From Orychophragmus violaceus (Eukaryota > Streptophyta > Magnoliopsida > Brassicales > Brassicaceae), in contig CM058234.1 in the NCBI GenBank assembly GCA_030180135.1, forward strand, positions 34,506,766 through 34,570,765: a stretch of 64,000 bases of DNA, in the 5' to 3' direction. This document shows, piece by piece, positions 55,391-64,000 of this stretch (its first letter is position 1; every line of letters starts with the position of its first letter). Below the pieces are notes generated by a model. That model had not been told where the DNA came from and made no database searches. It was given only the letters and a program-made list of their open reading frames with translations. The position numbers were made by a program, and so were the translations under genes.

Positions 55391-58300
55391 ATGACTACTA
55401 CAAGCGCACAAAACACATTCTCGATCCGGTCTGTTCTCGAGAAGGAGAAGCTGACTGGAACGAACTTCCTGACATGGTCAAGGAACTTGAGGCTAGTCCT
55501 CAAGCAGGAGAAGAAGGATTATGTCCTTCGTGATCCTCTCCCCGAGAGGCCTCCTGCCAATGCCGCCAGGACTCTGCATAATGCTTGGGAAAAGCATTCG
55601 TCAGATGAAAATGATGCCTATTGCCTGATGTTGGTGACAATGACTGCTGAGCTGCAAAAACAGTTCGAGAGTGTATTGTCACCCATCGAGATAATGGCAA
55701 GCCTGAAATCGCTTTTTCAGGAGCAGGCTAGGACTGAGAGGTTCCAGACAGTTAAGAACCTCTTGGAATGCAAGTTGGCTGCGAATGCGGCAGTGAGTCC
55801 TCATGTCTTGAAGATGATGGGTTATCTCGATCATCTTCAGAAACTCGACTGCCCTATCAGCCAGGAACTTGCCTGCGACATCATTCTACAGTCATTACCT
55901 GCAAGCTATGATCAGTTCATTCTGAACTTTAACATGCATGGCTTGAGTAAGACATTGCCTGAGCTTCACGGAATGCTCAAGACTGCGGAGCCCAATTTGA
56001 GGAAAACCGCCAAGGACCCCAATGTGCTTATGGTGCAGAAGGGCAAGGGGTTTAAGAAATCCTCTGCTAAGGATAAGGGAAAGGCCAAGGTTGTCCAAGT
56101 CGCGGACAAGGACACGCCAAAGCCCAAGCCCAAGTCCAAGGCTGGGCCAACTGACATATGCAGGTTCTGTAAAGAACCAGGGCATTGGAGGAGAGAATGT
56201 AAGAAATTCCAGGAAGGTCTAAAGGAATTGAAGAAGAAGACTTTTGAGACTTCTTCAACAGGTATTTTTGTTATAGAAGTTAATACAACTACTTCTGATA
56301 ATACCTCATGGGTTATGGATACTGGTTGTGGGGCTCATATTTGTACTAATATGCAGGCACTCAGCAACAGTAGAAGGCTGAAGCAAGGACAAGTGGAGCT
56401 ACGAGTTGGGAATGGAGCGAAAGTTCCAGCACTAGCTGTAGGCACTTACTTGTTGTCTTTACCTTCGGGATTGATTTTAGAACTCAATAATTGTTATTTT
56501 GTACCTGCTATAAGCAGAAATATTATTTCAATTTCTTTGTTGGATTTGGAAGGTTATGATTTTTCAGTTAAGAATAAATTATGTTCCTTCAATCGCAACA
56601 ATTTGTTCTATGGTTCTGCCCCTCTTTCGAATGGGCTTTACATACTCGATCAATCCGCGCCAATTTATAACATTAATACCAAACGGTTCAAACCTAATGA
56701 GGAGAACCAAACGTTTCTATGGCATTGTCGTTTAGGGCACATCAGCGAGAAACGCATTAAGAGGCTCCATACGAATGGACTTCTTGGCTCTTTTGACTTT
56801 GAGTCATGTGAGAAATGCGAATCCTGCATGATGGGCAAAATGACACGGGCCCCCTTTAATAAACCTAACGAGAGGGCCAGTGACTTATTGGGCCTGATAC
56901 ACACTGATGTGTGTGGCCCAATGTCCACAAATGCAAGAGGAAACTATCAGTACTTCATTACCTTCACTGATGATTTCAGTAGGTATGGATATGTTTATTT
57001 GATGAAACATAAGTCTGAATCTTTTGAGAAGTTCAGAGAATTCCAAAATGAAGTACAGAACCAACTTGGCAAAAGCATTAAGGCTCTTCGGTCCGACCGA
57101 GGAGGAGAATACTTAAGCCAAGAATTCAGTGATCATCTGAGAGAGTGTGGGATCGTATCCCAACTCACTCCTCCTGGAACACCTCAATGGAATGGTGTGT
57201 CTGAAAGGAGAAATCGGACCTTATTGGATATGGTTCGATCTATGATGAGTCACACAGACCTTCCAATATCCCTTTGGGGATATGCTCTGCTAACAGCAGT
57301 GTTCACTCTAAATAGAGCGCCATCGAAAGCAGTAGCAAAGACACCATATGAATTATGGACTGGAGAAGCTCCAGTGCTGTCTTATCTCAGAATTTGGGGT
57401 TGTGAAGCCTATGTCAAGAGATTGATCTCAGACAAGCTTACACCAAAATCTGACAAATGCTACTTCATTGGTTATCCACGGGAAACCAAGGCTTATTACT
57501 TCTATCTACGTTCCGAGAACAAGATCTTTGTTGCCCGGGATTGTAACTTTCTTGAGAGGGAGTTTCTCTCTAAGAAAGACAGTGGGAGTAAGGTACTGCT
57601 TGAAGAAATTCAAGATGAACAGGATACTGCTCAACCTAATGAGGAAGAGCAGCAGGAGGACCTACAAGAAATTGTAGAGCCTGAACCTGTAGTACCTGAA
57701 GTTCGAAGATCCGGGAGGATCCGTCACGAACCCGAGAGATATCAAGGATTCCTCGTGACTGACTGTCATGATCTTCTGATCATTGATGGTGATGAACCAT
57801 CGAACTTCAATCAAGCCATGATGGGCCCAGATTCCTCTAAGTGGCGCAAGGCCACTGATTCCGAAATGGACTCCATGTCGGTCAACCAAATGTTTTCGTT
57901 GGTTGACTTACCCGCTGGTGTAAAAGCCATCGAGTGCAAATGGATCTTCAAGAAGAAGATTGACGTGGATGGAAATGTCCAGATTTATAAAGCCAGGTTG
58001 GTGGCAAAAGGTTTCAGACAAGTTCACGGTGTGGATTACGATGAAACCTATTCACCAGTGGCTATGATGAAATCTATTCGGATTCTACTAGCAACTGCAG
58101 CTTTTCATGATTATGAAATTTGGCAGATGGACGTGAAAACCGCCTTCCTGAATGGTATTCTGGAAGAGGATGTGTATATGACACAACCTGACGGTTACAT
58201 AGATCCAAAGAATGCTGGAAAAGTATGCAAGCTTCATAAATCCATTTATGGATTGAAGCAAGCATCGAGGAGCTGGAATCTTCGTTTTGATGAAGCGATC

Positions 58301-59368
58301 AAGCAATTTGACTTCATCAGAAACGAAGAAGAACAATGCGTGTATAAGAAATCTAGTGGGAGCAAGATTGTATTTCTTATTCTGTATGTCGATGACATAC
58401 TGCTTCTCGGAAACGACGTTCCAATGCTAAAGTCGGTAAAGGACTGGCTTGGAAGTTGTTTTTCCATGAAAGACATGGGTGAAGCCGCATACGTTCTTGG
58501 AATTAGGATCTATAGAGATAGATCTAAAAAGCTGATAGGCTTGTGTCAAGACTCATACATTGACAAAGTCCTGCAAAGATTCAGCATGAAAGATTCCAAG
58601 AAGGGCTTCACGCCAATGGTACATGGCACAACGCTAAGCAAGAAGCAGAGCCCTACGTCGGCTGCTGAGCTTGAGCGCATGAAAAATATTCCTTATGCAT
58701 CTGCAATAGGATCTATCATGTATGCCATGATCTGTACTCGTCCTGATGTTGCTTATGCATTGAGCATGACGAGTAGATACCAGTCAAATCCAGGTGAAAA
58801 CCATTGGATTGCCGTAAAGAACATCTTGAAGTATCTGAGACATACTAAGGATAAGTTCTTGGTGTACGGTGGAAGTGATGTGCTTAAAGTCAGTGGATTC
58901 ACGGACGCAAGTTTCCAGACAGACCAAGATGATTTCCGGTCACAGTCCGGTTATATCTTTAGTCTGAATGGCGGTGCAATCAGTTGGAGAAGCTCCAAGC
59001 AAGACACCGTTGCTGATTCCACTACAGAAGCTGAATATATCGCCGCTTCAGAAGCTGCGAAGGAAGCTGTTTGGATACGAAAGTTCATCATTGAACTAGG
59101 TGTGATACCAGATGCGGCTGAGCCTCTGGCACTGTTTTGTGATAACAATGGTGCTATTGCTCAGGCAAAGGAACCAAGATCACACCAGAAATCCAAGCAT
59201 GTTCAAAGAAGATTTCACTTGATACGTGACATCGTTAATAGAAAGGAAGTCAAGATCAGCCGAGTCCCGACAGATGATAATGTCGCTGATCCGTTGACAA
59301 AGCCACTCCCAAGGCCTAAGCTCGAGTTCCTGACTGAAGCTGTAGGCATTAGAAACATTGAAATGTAA
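55391..59368 (+). CDS. C4 gag-pol polyprotein (copia)
   Basis: 1325 aa from ATG 55391 (MTTTSAQNTF). An upstream in-frame ATG at 55346 exists, but 55391 matches the starts of C1-C3. Domains: gag; CCHC knuckle CRFCKEPGHWRREC (257-270); protease WVMDTGCGAHIC (DTG at 310); GAG-pre-integrase HCRLGH (about 445); integrase with catalytic Asp in HTDV, Asp in SDRGGEY and Glu in SERRNR (about 505, 569, 605); reverse transcriptase LYVDDILL (YVDD at 999); RNase H with DSTTEAEYIAAS (about 1210). All key residues are present and there is no internal stop. It should make particles, copy the RNA and integrate, and might serve C2 and C3 in trans. Confidence 0.95.
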   Translation: MTTTSAQNTFSIRSVLEKEKLTGTNFLTWSRNLRLVLKQEKKDYVLRDPLPERPPANAARTLHNAWEKHSSDENDAYCLMLVTMTAELQKQFESVLSPIEIMASLKSLFQEQARTERFQTVKNLLECKLAANAAVSPHVLKMMGYLDHLQKLDCPISQELACDIILQSLPASYDQFILNFNMHGLSKTLPELHGMLKTAEPNLRKTAKDPNVLMVQKGKGFKKSSAKDKGKAKVVQVADKDTPKPKPKSKAGPTDICRFCKEPGHWRRECKKFQEGLKELKKKTFETSSTGIFVIEVNTTTSDNTSWVMDTGCGAHICTNMQALSNSRRLKQGQVELRVGNGAKVPALAVGTYLLSLPSGLILELNNCYFVPAISRNIISISLLDLEGYDFSVKNKLCSFNRNNLFYGSAPLSNGLYILDQSAPIYNINTKRFKPNEENQTFLWHCRLGHISEKRIKRLHTNGLLGSFDFESCEKCESCMMGKMTRAPFNKPNERASDLLGLIHTDVCGPMSTNARGNYQYFITFTDDFSRYGYVYLMKHKSESFEKFREFQNEVQNQLGKSIKALRSDRGGEYLSQEFSDHLRECGIVSQLTPPGTPQWNGVSERRNRTLLDMVRSMMSHTDLPISLWGYALLTAVFTLNRAPSKAVAKTPYELWTGEAPVLSYLRIWGCEAYVKRLISDKLTPKSDKCYFIGYPRETKAYYFYLRSENKIFVARDCNFLEREFLSKKDSGSKVLLEEIQDEQDTAQPNEEEQQEDLQEIVEPEPVVPEVRRSGRIRHEPERYQGFLVTDCHDLLIIDGDEPSNFNQAMMGPDSSKWRKATDSEMDSMSVNQMFSLVDLPAGVKAIECKWIFKKKIDVDGNVQIYKARLVAKGFRQVHGVDYDETYSPVAMMKSIRILLATAAFHDYEIWQMDVKTAFLNGILEEDVYMTQPDGYIDPKNAGKVCKLHKSIYGLKQASRSWNLRFDEAIKQFDFIRNEEEQCVYKKSSGSKIVFLILYVDDILLLGNDVPMLKSVKDWLGSCFSMKDMGEAAYVLGIRIYRDRSKKLIGLCQDSYIDKVLQRFSMKDSKKGFTPMVHGTTLSKKQSPTSAAELERMKNIPYASAIGSIMYAMICTRPDVAYALSMTSRYQSNPGENHWIAVKNILKYLRHTKDKFLVYGGSDVLKVSGFTDASFQTDQDDFRSQSGYIFSLNGGAISWRSSKQDTVADSTTEAEYIAASEAAKEAVWIRKFIIELGVIPDAAEPLALFCDNNGAIAQAKEPRSHQKSKHVQRRFHLIRDIVNRKEVKISRVPTDDNVADPLTKPLPRPKLEFLTEAVGIRNIEM

Positions 59369-60218
59369 TCTAAGTTTGAGTGGGAGTTTGAGGGCTTTAT
59401 TTAGTTATTTGATATGTTCTTGTAAAACATTTTATGTTTAATGAAATTATTATTTCAAGATTATTTTAACTGTGATGAAATAATCGTTCCAAAATGATAT
59501 GAACCATTTTATAGGTCATCGAAGTAAATGACTTGATCTTGAGTCATCGAAGTCATTTAGCTTGATCATGAGACCCTATATTTGATAGATGTTTTATATC
59601 ATCCCGTCCCTAGTCGAAGGTTGTTGAAATTGGAACACCAACAACCGTGTGAGACTGGATTGGTACGTGACTTATGACAAAGTCTCAGTGTGTCATAGAT
59701 GCGCGGCATCAAAGTCAGTACATAGGTGTATGTTTGGGAACATACGACCGGACAAGACCCGCTTATAAGAACTCTTCAGGATATTTATATCTGTGTCATA
59801 AGAGATTCTTACTACGACTATAGAGTATAGTCCTTAGACCTGAGTTCGCATGCATGTGACTGCACATGGACTGATGCACTTTGATCATTGTCTAACGCTA
59901 TCGTTCTGCGATAGTTATAAGGACCTTGTTTGGGTACATTATGAAATGAGTAGTTTACAGTGATGGAACAAGACGGAATTTGTCCCTCCAATATAAATGG
60001 AGTGAATATCTCTAGGCCAATCGGAGATTTGAATACTGGAAAATGCATGGCCATGCTCAAACGGACTGTCCCGAGTCGTTTGGATTGTCAGTATCAAATC
60101 AGAGTCCGATGAACAAGATTAGGCTTTATGAGGATGACACTAATCTTGCCTTATGACTAATCGAGATATTGAGACAAAAGGGATTATGAATACAGAGATT
60201 CCAGTACAAGAGGGAGAT
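59369..60218 (+). other. C4 3' noncoding region and PPT
   Basis: No gene. The block shared with C1-C3 is GTATAGTCCTTAGACCTGAG (59825-59844). AAGAGGGAGAT (60208-60218) directly before the LTR is the PPT. Confidence 0.8.
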
Positions 60219-60852
60219 TGTTGGAATTGTGTCCAGTAATCTCGGTACTGTCTCTAGAAAGTAAGAGTATGTCAATGATCAGACATAAGTCATATAATAC
60301 TGGGGGTCATGATGGCTTGCTAGAGTCCGCTCATGATCTATAAGTCTTGGACTTATTGCCTTTATTATATGATCACATATGGGTCACACGCCTAAGCTAA
60401 CAGGAAAATGTGTAGGAACGGTTTAGCAGAAGTACGGTAAAAGTGCTAGGCATTTACTGTACTTAGAGAGAATAAAACGGTTTAGCCACTGTGTGTGCGC
60501 GAATGCCGTCGAGTTAATTGGTGTTTGGGCCAAATGGCCCAAACGGAACCGGACAAGTTTTATAAATAAAACTCGAGTTCAGAACCAAAAACCCTAGCTG
60601 AAAACTCTCTCTCCCTCTGCGCCGAGTTCCCCTAGTGGCCTAGCAGCCTTCTTCCTGATTGGTGTGCGTGTGTGAACCTCTGGAGGAGTTATCTCTCGGT
60701 GGCTCTCTGATCTCTGACATACCATCTCTTTCCGCTGCAAACAGGTATAAGGTGAGATCTATCATTGTTTCTATTCAAGAGAACCTAGATCAGCATGTTT
60801 AGGTTAATCTGAATCTGAGAATTGAATCAGGATTGACTAAACATTCCCTTCA
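60219..60852 (+). repeat. C4 3' LTR
   Basis: 634 bp. The palindrome module is missing: CACTGTGTGT joins GCGCGAATG directly (about 60487-60506). Confidence 0.95.
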
Positions 60853-60857
60853 GCATC

Positions 60858-61760
60858 GTCACCATATGTGTCGACTGACACATTTGGTCGACTCTGGATA
60901 TGCAACCTTCAGATCATCCGAGATAATCGGTCAAATCCAATTTAACCAGTCCATCTAATTGAACCGATTCAACCAGTTTTAACTAATTGCGATAACCGGT
61001 CTAATCCAATTGAACCGACTTATCCAATCAAACTGATCTTTAACCAATTAAATCGGTTTATTCTAATTGAGATAACCAGTCCAATTCAATTGAACCAATT
61101 CATCCAATTTAAACCGATCTTCACCGCTTTAACCAAGCATGATAACCAATTCAATCCAATTGAACCGATTCAACCAACCGCAAGGTTTGTGTCGACCGAC
61201 ATTGTAGAATATTAGGGATTAAACCGACATGACCATGCGAGATAACCAGTTCAATCCAATTGAACCGATCTATCCATTCGCATAGTCTGTGTCGACCGAT
61301 GCACCCAGTGTGTCGATCGACATAGTGCAATTTCAAATCTTTCGTATTTTCGCCGTGTATCGACCGATACACCCAGTGCGTCGATCGATGCTGTGCGAAA
61401 ACCCTAATATCTTTTACGAGTTTTCGCGATGTGTCGACCGACACAAGCTTAGTGTCGATCGACACCATGCGACAAACCCTAAATTATTTACGCGTTTTCG
61501 CTCTGTGTCGACCGACACACGCTTTGTGTCGATCGACACTCTGCGACAAACACTAAAATCTTATTATGCGTTTCGCGGTGTGTCGACCGACATAAGCTTA
61601 GTGTCGATCGACACAGTGCGACAACAGCAGTTCGTCGTTTTCAACAGAGATTCAATCCGAGATTAATTTCTAGAAAACACGATTCAACAGGCAATTAACT
61701 AATCAAATTCATCAGTATTCGATTTAAATGCCTTAGATTCAATAGACTAAACCCTACCAT
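60858..61760 (-). other. C3 leader, part next to PBS
   Basis: No gene. AACCGATTCAACC/CCAATTGAACC-type repeats (60930-61270), then the palindrome array at 61289-61614. Confidence 0.75.
61289..61614. repeat. Five-unit array of paired palindromes in C3 leader
   Basis: Pairs start at 61289/61310, 61357/61378, 61431/61452, 61505/61526 and 61580/61601, all 21 bp apart. Unit period is 68-75 bp. Units resemble TCGC-(pair)-GCGA followed by AAACCCTAA-like sequence. Confidence 0.85.
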
Positions 61761-61773
61761 GCTCTGATACCAC
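61761..61773 (-). other. C3 primer binding site
   Basis: TGGTATCAGAGC on the minus strand, one base from the LTR; Met-initiator type. Confidence 0.9.
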
Positions 61774-62453
61774 TGTTGGATCTCCTAGGATCTAGGGTTT
61801 GTTATATTGAAATTACCAACCTCGTTCTTACCTCAGATCTGGCAGCGGAATAGAATGGTGAACGAGATCTAGCGAATCAAGTGATTCGCCTCTACCAAGC
61901 ACACACTCACACAACCTGGAACGCCGGGATGCTAGTGCCGGATTCAGGGAATGAGTTTTCGATGTCTCTGCTTTTCTCTCTGAGAATGACAGCGACCGCT
62001 AGGGTCCAGGTCGACCATATAAGCCTTTATATATCGACCTTGAAATGACATCACAAAACCGTCGGAGAAGCCCAACTCGTTTTCGTCAAAACCCGATATG
62101 CATCGATCGACACACTTACTGTCTCGATCGACACACCTTCTCGAAAAGCCTGCATCGATCGACACACTCATGTATCGATCGACACATACATCCTAAAACT
62201 CTATGTCAATGTGTATCCAATACACATCAACGTGATCATTATCAAATGATCATTCCCATATGTTAGCTTCCAGATTGCTTAGGTGTATGACCCTATAGGA
62301 TCATATAATACTGGCAGTAAGTCTACAACTTACAGATTACAAGAGGCTTCTAGCAAAGCATTACAATCACCAGTATTATACAAACGATTGATCTCGATAC
62401 ACAACTACTATCAGGAGTGAGTACAAGTGTGATTTCAGGACACAATCCCAACA
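61774..62453 (-). repeat. C3 5' LTR
   Basis: 680 bp. TATATAAAG at 62033-62025; palindromes at 62100, 62121, 62152 and 62172. Confidence 0.95.
62100..62185. promoter_or_regulatory. Two paired-palindrome modules in C3 5' LTR
   Basis: Spacings 21, 31 and 20 bp. The nearest edge is 66 bp from the TATA box. Confidence 0.8.
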
Positions 62454-62695
62454 ACTTAGTCGATGGTGACTTTGTCATGACTCCCCCGAGCAATGATAAT
62501 CGTAACGAGGAAAGTTCGGTGGTGCTTGTCCAGGATCCGCACGGCTCTAATCAAGCAGTTATGACTCCTTCGGTGGCAGATGGTCTTCGGGCAGCTGGGC
62601 TGATCGGTAACGAAGTTCGGGATGATGATCATGTTGACCAGCTCGAGAGTGCAGCAGAGGATCGGACCGAAGATCGCTTCCCCGAGGCTCCCTAG
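62454..62695 (+). pseudogene. T2 antisense gene, 3' end
   Basis: Resumes at the ACTTA TSD with LVDGDFVMTPPSNDNRNEES and ends PEAP-stop at 62695, as in T1. Together with 38134-40919 it forms the T2 gene split by C3. Confidence 0.7.
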
Positions 62696-63299
62696 ATTCA
62701 TTTTCTCCCCCCCTTTTGTAGTGTTTTGTTGTAACCGGATTCGTGCCTTTGTGCACTTTTTTTAAATGTTTAATATAAGGTTGGATTCCTTTCTCGCTTT
62801 TGTTTATTCGAAATGTGCTCGGGCCTTTCCGCGTACTTAGTATTTTTATTCCACGTACTTGACCTTAACAGTGCATGTTTTGATTTACGAGTAGTATACT
62901 CGGGATAAGTTAGATAGTTGGAGGAGCGGGCAGGATGCTCGGCTTACCCTGTAGGACCGACCAGGACAATTGTGCGAAACTGGGTTCGGCTTATTTTTTC
63001 TGTCGGTTATCCTTGTGCGGGAACTGGGCCCGGCTTACGTAGTTGTGGGATTGAGGCTATGCTCGTTATCTCACAGGTCGGGTGCGAGTAAGTGCTCAGC
63101 TTACCCTTAAGGTCTGATCGGGACAGTTATGCGAAAACTAGGTTCGGCTTATTTCCTGTCGATCAGCCTTGTGCGAGAACTGGGCCCGGCTTGCACGTTA
63201 TGGTCGTGCTGTATCGAGCATTTGGCCAGAATGTCGATTTGTTTGGGTAACTAAAAACAAGTATACTTAATAAAATTTTATTATTGATATAGCTGAGCC
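62696..63299. repeat. T2 spacer with tandem repeat
   Basis: Counterpart of 15866-16500. The two roughly 150-bp repeats are retained. No gene. Confidence 0.6.
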
Positions 63300-64000
63300 T
63301 CATGAGAGGTTGCCTACGTACCCCGAAAAAGGATCAAGCCCATCGTAGTTCACTTTACGTATTACTCGAACTCGTGTATAGCGAGCTCGGTTTTGGAGCG
63401 AGATGTAGGGACCTTCCCAGTTGGCCCCGAGCTTCCATGCTCGGTATTCTCGAGTGTTTTCGAATACCTTTCGCAGCACGAGATCTCCTTCGGCGAAACG
63501 TCGCCCTTTGACCTTCTTGTTGTAGTGTCGGGTGATTTGCTGTTGATAGTTTTGGAGGCGTAGTAGTGCTCGGTCGCGTAGCTCTTCCACTTTATCGAGG
63601 CAGTCGATGATCATATTGTTGTTGAGTTCTTCGTGCTCGGGTGAAATGCTCAAACGGATTGTCGGGACGCACATTTCGGTGGGAGACATTGCTTCCATTC
63701 CGTGTGAGAGGGAGAAAGGTGTGTGACCTGTTGAAGTTCTTGGCGTTGTTTGGTGGGACTATAGGACGCCATCGAGCTCGTCAGCCCAGAGGCCTTTCTT
63801 GCTCTTCATTCATTTTTTGAGTCCGTCAATGATCGTCTTGTTTGTTGCCTCGGCTTGCCCGTTGCCTTGTGGGTATCTCGGGGTGGACTTGCTCAAGCGA
63901 ATTTTCCATCTCGCGCAGAATCCTTCAAATAGATTAGAGATGAATTGAGATCCATTGTCGGTTACGATCTCGTACGGGACGCCGTGGCGACAGATTATGT
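63300..64000 (-). pseudogene. T2 integrase, partial at window edge
   Basis: The minus strand encodes integrase core pieces (ITDNGSQF, PQGNGQAEATNK with Glu kept) and C-terminal MEAMSPTEMCVPTIRLSISP and NYQQQITRHYNKKVKGRRFA. Relative to T1 about 235 bp are deleted near 63404, removing the normal pol end. It continues beyond 64000. Confidence 0.8.

Larger units (their letters stand above)
53067..60852 (+). mobile_element. C4: intact, apparently recent copia element
   Basis: LTRs 53067-53735 and 60219-60852; perfect TSD GCATC (53062-53066, 60853-60857). PBS, a full-length polyprotein gene and a PPT are all present. Apart from a 34-bp module and a run-length difference, the LTRs differ at about three positions. 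Inserted in the C3 leader. Confidence 0.95.
40920..62453 (-). mobile_element. C3: copia LTR retrotransposon with degenerate pol
   Basis: LTRs 40920-41571 and 61774-62453, with perfect TSD ACTTA (40915-40919, 62454-62458). The net element is about 7.1 kb after removing C2 and C4. LTRs differ by one 31-bp module, a 3-bp indel and a handful of substitutions, yet pol is heavily frameshifted. This points to recent movement by proteins made elsewhere. Confidence 0.95.
37118..64000 (-). mobile_element. T2: second Tat-like gypsy element, continues past window
   Basis: Same organisation as T1: LTR, PPT, antisense gene (38134-40919 and 62454-62695), spacer, then integrase on the minus strand to the window edge. 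It is closely similar to T1 over shared parts. It is interrupted by C3 with its nested C2 and C4. Confidence 0.85.

Noticed and set aside
61289..61614. CRISPR-like regular array
   Set aside because: Units contain two short palindromes with similar, not unique, intervening sequence, in a plant LTR leader; no cas genes or bacterial context.

Overview
This is plant nuclear heterochromatin, almost certainly from a Brassicaceae species. No intact host gene is visible. The window is a stack of nested transposable elements whose ends can be resolved by terminal repeats and target-site duplications (TSDs). The Brassicaceae assignment rests on gene fragments that read like Arabidopsis FtsZ2, ATXR6, a cysteine-rich-type receptor kinase and KAB1, and on Athila/Tat-like and copia families. 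The species cannot be named from sequence alone.

Layout. Two related Ty3/gypsy elements of Tat-like organisation lie in tandem (T1, 1-37738; T2, 37118-64000, running out of the window). Their gag-pol is on the minus strand, and each carries an extra spliced gene on the opposite strand. They share one LTR at 37118-37738. T1 is broken by a CACTA DNA transposon (1988-14607) that captured pieces of at least four host genes and was itself hit by copia element C1 (6135-13475). T1 is also broken by two Athila-related gag-only elements, A (18377-25013) and B (25298-30025). A truncated relative, E (33840-37117), sits at the T1 PBS/LTR junction and contains a small hAT element (35908-36438). T2 is broken by copia element C3 (40920-62453), which received copia C2 (42121-48740) and copia C4 (53067-60852).

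Working parts. C4 is the only full-length copia polyprotein without an internal stop (55391-59368). Its LTRs differ at only a few positions, so it is the best candidate for an autonomous element. C1 has one nonsense codon. C2 and C3 have wrecked pol genes but nearly identical LTRs and perfect TSDs, so they probably moved in trans. A and B encode only gag plus protease and presumably also depend on other elements.

Most notable signal. Elements C1-C4, A, B and E, which span two LTR superfamilies, share a short module: two 14-bp palindromes built on a TCGAYCGA-type core (for example GTGTCGACCGACAC and GTGTCGATCGACAC), with centres 20-22 bp apart and usually exactly 21. Many copies are flanked by TCGC and GCGA. 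I counted about 40 pairs by hand. They occur in LTRs about 66-67 bp upstream of the TATA box, in leaders (once as a five-unit array), after gag, and inside coding sequence. They differ in presence or copy number between the two LTRs of single elements. I saw none in T1/T2, the CACTA element or the hAT element. I know of no description of this module; its function is open.
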